Positions 59,236-64,000 of a stretch of DNA of 64,000 bases are shown here, piece by piece (the stretch's first letter is position 1; each line of letters begins with the position of its first letter). Origin of the DNA: CBFFRJ01 sp965644225 (GTDB taxonomy: Bacteria; Pseudomonadota; Gammaproteobacteria; Enterobacterales; Enterobacteriaceae); the NCBI RefSeq assembly GCF_965644225.1, contig NZ_CBFFRJ010000004.1, forward strand, positions 13,857 to 77,856, given 5' to 3'. The notes beneath the pieces are model-generated. The model was given only the letters and a program-made list of their open reading frames with translations, made no database searches and was not told the origin of the DNA. The translations under genes and the position numbers were made by a program.

Positions 59236-59763
59236 GTGAAAAGCACATTGTTGCTACAGGCGCTGGAGCAAAAAGTCGCGGAGCTGGGCAAAGAGGTTGC
59301 TCCCTTGTCGCAACATGCCACGGTAAGCCCCCGCTTCGATCGCCATCTTTTTCGCAGCAACAGTACCCTGATGCGATCTTATCTCAGCGAGATCGAGGAG
59401 AATCTGCACGCATTGCATCACGCAGTAGAAGCGAAGCAGCTTCCTCAGGTAGCCTGGCTTGCAGACCAGCTTGGCGCGCAAATTACCGCCCTGATGCGTG
59501 AAACCGCCGTCTGGTCGCTGCGGAAGTGGGACGCCGCCACGCCGGGTCTGACAAAGTGGCAACAAAAGCGTTTGCAGCATCAGGCCTTCGAGCATCGACT
59601 GCTGGCGATGAAACGCCAGCGGGAAGAGAGAGTTACCCAGGTCACAACCTTTGCTGAACAGCAGCAATTACATAAAGAAATTATCGCCTTTGACGAGCGA
59701 ATACGCCGCTGCCGAAAGGCTCTGGATAACATTGAGCGTGTACTGGCTAACATGACACGTTGA
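59236..59763 (+). CDS. priC: Primosomal replication protein N''
   Basis: This 175-residue, mainly helical basic protein restarts stalled replication forks by displacing SSB and loading DnaB without PriA/PriB. The C-terminal EIIAFDERIRRCRKALDNIE segment is characteristic. The start is ATG 59236 with GGGGAGTGAGCA upstream. ybaM follows 13 bases later, as in E. coli. Confidence 0.94.
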   Translation: MKSTLLLQALEQKVAELGKEVAPLSQHATVSPRFDRHLFRSNSTLMRSYLSEIEENLHALHHAVEAKQLPQVAWLADQLGAQITALMRETAVWSLRKWDAATPGLTKWQQKRLQHQAFEHRLLAMKRQREERVTQVTTFAEQQQLHKEIIAFDERIRRCRKALDNIERVLANMTR

Positions 59764-59776
59764 GACGAGGAAGATT

Positions 59777-59938
59777 ATGTCACTGGAAAACGCCCCGGAT
59801 GAGGTCAAACTGGCGGTCGATTTGATTATGCTGCTGGAGGAGCATCAGGTTGCGCCTGATACCGTACTGAAAGCACTGGAGATTGTGCGGCGAGTCTTTG
59901 AGAGCAAAATCGCCGGGCTTATCCCGCCCTCTCCCTGA
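59777..59938 (+). CDS. ybaM: DUF2496 small protein YbaM, altered C-terminus
   Basis: This 53-residue protein is too short for usual ORF cut-offs. It starts MSLENAPDEVKLAVDLIMLL, as in E. coli YbaM, and follows priC by 13 bases with GAGGAAG upstream. E. coli YbaM ends in a charged tail; here the last few codons (GLIPPSP) and the stop lie inside a CCCTCTCCC repeat, so the C-terminus appears to have been replaced by the repeat. Function unknown. Confidence 0.88.
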   Translation: MSLENAPDEVKLAVDLIMLLEEHQVAPDTVLKALEIVRRVFESKIAGLIPPSP

Positions 59939-59952
59939 TCCGGGAGAGGGGG
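59923..59952. repeat. CCCTCTCCC repeat overlapping the end of ybaM
   Basis: CCGCCCTCTCCC and GGGAGAGGGGG surround TGATCC, forming the same hairpin as the other CCCTCACCC repeats. The ybaM stop codon is in the loop; mscK's convergent 3' end begins 14 bases later. Confidence 0.75.
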
Positions 59953-59965
59953 AAAATACTTACCG

Positions 59966-62900
59966 TTAATCTCTCAAAGGCGTCGGATCGTCACCTTTGA
60001 TCTGACGTTTCACTTCCTGAAACTCGTCACCTTTCTCATTGCGCAGATGCACTTCAAGCTGGTTAAAGGCGATGTTGATATCGTTTTCACGACACAGCCG
60101 GTCAATGGTGCGGTTCAGCTCATCCACGGTATAGCTGCGGTCGCGCAGTTCGCGCACATACAGACGCAGCTCATGATCCAGGGTGCTCGGGCCAAAGGTG
60201 GTAAAGAAGACAGACGGCTCCGGATCGTGCATCACTTTTGGATGCTCCATTGCAGCCTGAAGCAGGATCTCTTTTACTTTGTCCAGATCTGAACCATAAG
60301 CAACCCCCAGGCGGATCACCACGCGGGTAATGGTATCGGACAGCGACCAGTTGATCAGACGCTCGGTGACAAAGGCCTTGTTCGGAATGATGACCTCTTT
60401 GCGGTCAAAATCGGTGATCGTGGTGGCACGAATACGGATCTTGCTTACCGATCCGGAGAAGGTTCCGATGGTGACGGTATCGCCGATACGCACCGGGCGT
60501 TCAAACAGAATAATCAGGCCAGAGACGAAGTTACCGAAGATTTCCTGTAAGCCAAAACCAAGACCAACAGAGAGCGCCGCTGCCAGCCATTGCAGCTTGT
60601 CCCATGAAACCCCAAGCGAGCCGAATACCATCATCGCCCCGGCGCCAATAATCACATAGTTGAGGATGGTGGTGATGGCGTAGGATGCGCCCTGACGCAT
60701 ATTAAGCCGGGAGAGCACCAGCACCTCCAGCAGGCCTGGCAGGTTACGAATCAACGCCCAGGCCACCATCGACGCAATCACGGCGAACAGCATGCTGCCC
60801 ATGGTGACGCTTTTCACCACCGCCACGCCCGCTTCAGTGCCGTTGTAATGCCACAGCGTTACGCTGTCGAGATAGGCGAAGACGGTAATCAAATCAGACC
60901 AGATGGCCCAGAACAGCACGCCAAACAGCGACACCATAACCAGCATGGTGATACGCAATGTTTGCTGGTTAACCTGCTCAAGCGCAATAGTAGGCTCTTC
61001 CTGAGGTTCCGCCCCTTCCGCACCCTCTTTGACGATATTCTGTCGACGCGCCAGGGCACGGCGATAGGCGATACGCCGTGCGGCAACGCTCAGACCGCGT
61101 AAAACGGTCTGATACAGCAGATTCCACAGAATGACCAGATAGACGGTTTCAATCCAGCGCCCGGCCAGGCGTAGCGTGGTGTAGAAGTAGCCCGTTGCCG
61201 TCAGCACCATCAGAGCCACGGGAACCAGAACCAGCACGGAGATGGTCACCAGGCGAATGCTGTGCGACTCTTTATCACGCCAGCTTTCACGGAACATCGG
61301 CCATACCAGGCCGGTAATCAGCATCAGATTGAGCAGGATCACCGTCTGACCCAGCACATCGTCCATCAGATGCAGCGGGGAAAGCTCAGACACCACCGAC
61401 CAAAAATGCAATGGCAGCAGTGCAAGGCTAATGCGGACAATCTGACGGCGCCAGTGGCTGGTCAGCTGCTCCGGCATATTGAAGTGGTTAACCGCTACGC
61501 CGTCTCTTTCCAGCACTTTCCAGCACAGACCGAATATCAGCCAGAACAGCGTCAGTTTTTTGCAGAATGCCCACAGCAGTTCGCTGGCATTAAGCTGCAT
61601 GGTCAACAATATCTGGCCAATCGCAAGGATTATCAGGCACACCGGCAGCGCGCGGATAAGATCAATCAGAATCGCTTTCGGAGTATGTAGCTGGCTGTCG
61701 TTACGCAGTTGCCCGACCTGTAGCGCCAGTTTAGCCTGGTAGCTACGCAGCCAGCCAAGACGCCAGCGGATAAGACCGGCAATCAGCAGTAACGGCAAAC
61801 CGGCGAGGAACGCGATGGCCACCGCAGGCCACGCCTTTTCCCAGTTGACGGTAAGTTTCATCTTGCCGATCTGGTCTTTCAGCGCTTCCGGGAAGGATTT
61901 AATCCAGTCCCAGTCCATCGGTTTATTACTGTTAACCCAGAAAATCTGCTGAGTCAGGATATCCTGCAGGCTTTTTGACACACTCATCAACTGCTGTTGA
62001 TTGACCTGAAGGTTAATCGCCATCATCAGCTGGCTGCCCAGCTGCTTATTAAGTTGATCCAGCAGCTCGCGGCGCATATCCACAATCTGTAGCAACGCAT
62101 CATGCACTTCATCGTTGACGTCGCTTTGATGCCCTTCTTCCAGTTTGGCAACAAAGGTATCGCTCTGGAATAACGCATCACGCTGCTGGTTTACCTCGAA
62201 CTGCTCAAGACGCAAATCCGCAATACGATTGGTCATATCTTCCAGTTCATCAGCAGACGGCAAGGTTTGTTGCTGCTGATAAAGAATACGTGACAGTAGC
62301 AGACTGCCTTTCAGAACGGAGATCTGCTCTTTAATCGTCCGCTCGGATTGCAATGCACGATCGAGCCAGTTCTTCACTCTGATGTTCTGCTGCACCAGCG
62401 CGTTGCCATTTTGCGTGGAGGTGATCAGCTTCTGGCTAAGCTGGTGATTAATGTCCAGCTCCTGTTTCACCAATGGCACGGCCTGGATGCGGGCGGTTTC
62501 GTCGGGCGTCACCGCTTCCTGCGCGGTTTTTTCCGTCAGGGTTAACCGTTTGTTGTTCACCGCTTCCTGCAGCAGCTGCAATTGATGCTCAAGACGATTA
62601 CTGTTGGCCGTGACAAAATCACGTTGTTTTTGCAGCGTATCCTGCAAGGTGGTATTGCCTTCCAGGCTCTTACGCTGCTGCTCTATTTGCGCATTCAGCA
62701 ACGCCTGTTCAGCCAGTAGCAGCGTCTGCTGAGTCGGGCGTAACGCCCCTTCCCCGGCCGCCGTCCCGTTCAGACGGTTACGGATCTGCTGCAACTGCTG
62801 CGAGGCCGTATACATTGAGCTTTGCACACGCTCAGGCTGTGTTTGCAATGAGACTAACTGGCTGTTGTAATTGGATAAATCGTTCTGCGCGGTCTGGAGA

Positions 62901-63322
62901 TCGTCCAGCATCTGAGACATGCGCGATTCCAGCTGGCGCAGCGATAAGGTCGCCAGGGTTTTACGCGTTTCGTCGTCGTTGTCTTTATCACTCAACCCAT
63001 TAAGCGCGTCTGTCGCCTGGCGGAGTTTGTCGGGCGCCTGGGTGATTTTTTGCTTCAGCAGGGTAGTTTCCTGCTTCACCCGGTCAATCTTATCGAGAGT
63101 TTCCAGAGTCGCGGTCAGATCTTCGAGGACCAGCTTGTCCTGCGCGGTGTGATCTTTTTGCTTATTGAGCGCGTCGAGTTGACTCTGGACATCATTGCGG
63201 GAAGGTAAATCATTACCTGTCGTCGCCCCAACGGCATTACCCGTTATAAAGGCAAAGACAAAAAACAGCACCCCAGCGAAAGCTGAGAGCGTGCGGCGAG
63301 AACGAGTGAGATGCAGCATCAT
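59966..63322 (-). CDS. mscK: Potassium-dependent mechanosensitive channel MscK
   Basis: This 1118-residue protein (formerly KefA) has a signal peptide (to about residue 32), a roughly 440-residue coiled-coil periplasmic domain (LQDTLQKQRDFVTANSNRLEHQ and similar), eleven or so membrane segments, and the MscS-like core. The pore helix region GLGFGLQEIFGNFVSGLIILFE is followed by the beta domain RPVRIGDTVTIG near residue 935. It gates under membrane tension with K+ and neighbours acrR. Almost the E. coli length (1120). Confidence 0.95.
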   Translation of the reverse strand: MMLHLTRSRRTLSAFAGVLFFVFAFITGNAVGATTGNDLPSRNDVQSQLDALNKQKDHTAQDKLVLEDLTATLETLDKIDRVKQETTLLKQKITQAPDKLRQATDALNGLSDKDNDDETRKTLATLSLRQLESRMSQMLDDLQTAQNDLSNYNSQLVSLQTQPERVQSSMYTASQQLQQIRNRLNGTAAGEGALRPTQQTLLLAEQALLNAQIEQQRKSLEGNTTLQDTLQKQRDFVTANSNRLEHQLQLLQEAVNNKRLTLTEKTAQEAVTPDETARIQAVPLVKQELDINHQLSQKLITSTQNGNALVQQNIRVKNWLDRALQSERTIKEQISVLKGSLLLSRILYQQQQTLPSADELEDMTNRIADLRLEQFEVNQQRDALFQSDTFVAKLEEGHQSDVNDEVHDALLQIVDMRRELLDQLNKQLGSQLMMAINLQVNQQQLMSVSKSLQDILTQQIFWVNSNKPMDWDWIKSFPEALKDQIGKMKLTVNWEKAWPAVAIAFLAGLPLLLIAGLIRWRLGWLRSYQAKLALQVGQLRNDSQLHTPKAILIDLIRALPVCLIILAIGQILLTMQLNASELLWAFCKKLTLFWLIFGLCWKVLERDGVAVNHFNMPEQLTSHWRRQIVRISLALLPLHFWSVVSELSPLHLMDDVLGQTVILLNLMLITGLVWPMFRESWRDKESHSIRLVTISVLVLVPVALMVLTATGYFYTTLRLAGRWIETVYLVILWNLLYQTVLRGLSVAARRIAYRRALARRQNIVKEGAEGAEPQEEPTIALEQVNQQTLRITMLVMVSLFGVLFWAIWSDLITVFAYLDSVTLWHYNGTEAGVAVVKSVTMGSMLFAVIASMVAWALIRNLPGLLEVLVLSRLNMRQGASYAITTILNYVIIGAGAMMVFGSLGVSWDKLQWLAAALSVGLGFGLQEIFGNFVSGLIILFERPVRIGDTVTIGTFSGSVSKIRIRATTITDFDRKEVIIPNKAFVTERLINWSLSDTITRVVIRLGVAYGSDLDKVKEILLQAAMEHPKVMHDPEPSVFFTTFGPSTLDHELRLYVRELRDRSYTVDELNRTIDRLCRENDINIAFNQLEVHLRNEKGDEFQEVKRQIKGDDPTPLRD

Positions 63323-63444
63323 TTGCGTGATTAATCTGTGTACAGGAAAGAAGGCCGGAACTAGCCAACGCAGAAGGATAGCATGGCACGAATGTACAAC
63401 CTAGTCGTGCGCGATAACGTGGTAAAATTTCACCATCGATAAGC

Positions 63445-63924
63445 TTAAACGGGTTGATTTTCCGCGCTATTATGAAGTGTCGGACAAAAGCTGCACATTT
63501 CGAGTAAAATTGCCACATAGCTTCTGGCTTCTGCTTTTAAATCAAAAGATTGAGGGGCAAACAGCCAGTTTTCCATAATACCGGAAATGTAGCCGCGCAT
63601 CAGCACCGCCGTGCGTCGCGTCAACAAGGTTGCCGGCAATAATTTCGCCTCAATGCAATCTTTGAGCGTTTGCTCAATACGATCGTAACTTTCCAGGCAT
63701 AAATTACACTGTGCCTGTTGCACAATAACCAGTTCACCGACAAATTCACATTTATGAAAAATGATTTCCATCATCAAGCGTCGGCGCTCTTCGACAACAG
63801 TTGCTTCAAGGATATAGACCAGAATTTCCCGCAAAACTGACAGTGGATCACCGGGGAATTTTGCCCGATACTCAGTTTCAAGATCGCTAATGCTGGATTC
63901 TGACCATTCCCAGATTTCACTGAA
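63445..63924 (-). pseudogene. acrR: AcrR repressor, 5'-truncated
   Basis: The frame from TTC at 63924 to TAA encodes the region matching E. coli AcrR from about residue 59 to the end (FSEIWEWSESSISDLETEYRAKFPGDP through NWLFAPQSFDLKAEARSYVAILLEM). The first 58 residues, which hold the whole TetR helix-turn-helix, are absent: in frame upstream there is TTA and then a TAA stop at 63930-63928, followed by unrelated sequence. The remaining ligand-binding domain could at most be made from an internal ATG. The product cannot repress acrAB. Confidence 0.85.
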
Positions 63925-64000
63925 TAATTAAGTCCGGTAAACCCCCGGCTTTGCCGGGGGACTCCGAAAGGTTTGACCTTTAAGTCAGTCGCGCGAATCT
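63925..64000. mobile_element. Probable end of an inserted element interrupting acrR
   Basis: This sequence replaces the AcrR DNA-binding region. It contains a perfect hairpin, CCCCCGGC-TTT-GCCGGGGG (63942-63960), 17 bases from the point where AcrR homology resumes. Subterminal hairpins of this kind mark IS200/IS605-type ends, but the element continues outside the window and cannot be named. Confidence 0.45.

Noticed and set aside
1..64000. CRISPR array, rRNA genes or known riboswitches
   Set aside because: No regularly spaced direct repeats, rRNA segments or recognisable riboswitch cores were found; the only clear RNA gene is argU.

Overview
The window is enterobacterial chromosome. It runs in reverse order along the segment that in Escherichia coli K-12 extends from acrR to argU: here argU, folD-ybcJ, ybcI, cysS, ppiB, lpxH, purEK, ybbP-ybbA, tesA, ybbO, cnoX, qmcA-ybbJ, cueR, copA, ybaP, ybaK, ushA, fsr, ybaL, gsk, hemH, adk, htpG, recR-ybaB-dnaX, apt, ybaN, priC-ybaM, mscK, acrR. 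Protein lengths and motifs match the E. coli genes closely. The accessory content and a recurrent CCCTCACCC-type intergenic repeat suggest a relative of Enterobacter, Lelliottia or Leclercia rather than Escherichia itself; the species cannot be fixed by reading alone.

Layout. 1-2156: end of a lambdoid prophage, with early-left-type small genes and an AlpA/excisionase-like gene, abutting tRNA-Arg(UCU), with no integrase between them. 2417-5220: a chemoreceptor and a secreted alpha/beta hydrolase. 5728-6808: folD-ybcJ. 7053-10562: inserted cargo made of a MalX-like PTS EIICB, a MalI-like LacI regulator with tandem operators, and a short-chain dehydrogenase. 10819-11343: ybcI. 11441-16820: a second cargo block in which a divergent operon (PhnP-like metallo-beta-lactamase-fold hydrolase, NupG-type transporter, MgtC-like protein) faces a 700-plus-residue regulator that joins a LacI repressor to a solute-binding-protein domain. 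16876-19656: cysS, ppiB, lpxH. 19603-26578: a siderophore-uptake locus (two YbtP/YbtQ-like ABC half-transporters, an unrecognised small protein, a YbtA-like AraC regulator and a FyuA-like receptor) around a Fur-box-like site, with no siderophore biosynthesis genes. 26753-28326: purEK under a PurR operator. 28359-32387: a second MetNIQ-type importer and a porin. 32569-63322: core genes. 63445-64000: acrR with its DNA-binding domain missing, interrupted by foreign sequence.

Several classical regulatory signals are readable: a MerR-type 19-bp-spacer promoter for copA, the copA and dnaX programmed -1 frameshift heptamers, a sigma-32 promoter for htpG, and the purE PurR operator. The most unusual items are the LacI/solute-binding-protein fusion with its two matching operator candidates, the siderophore locus lacking synthesis genes, the structured 360-bp element between ybaK and ushA, a repeat that supplies the end of ybaM, and the truncated acrR.
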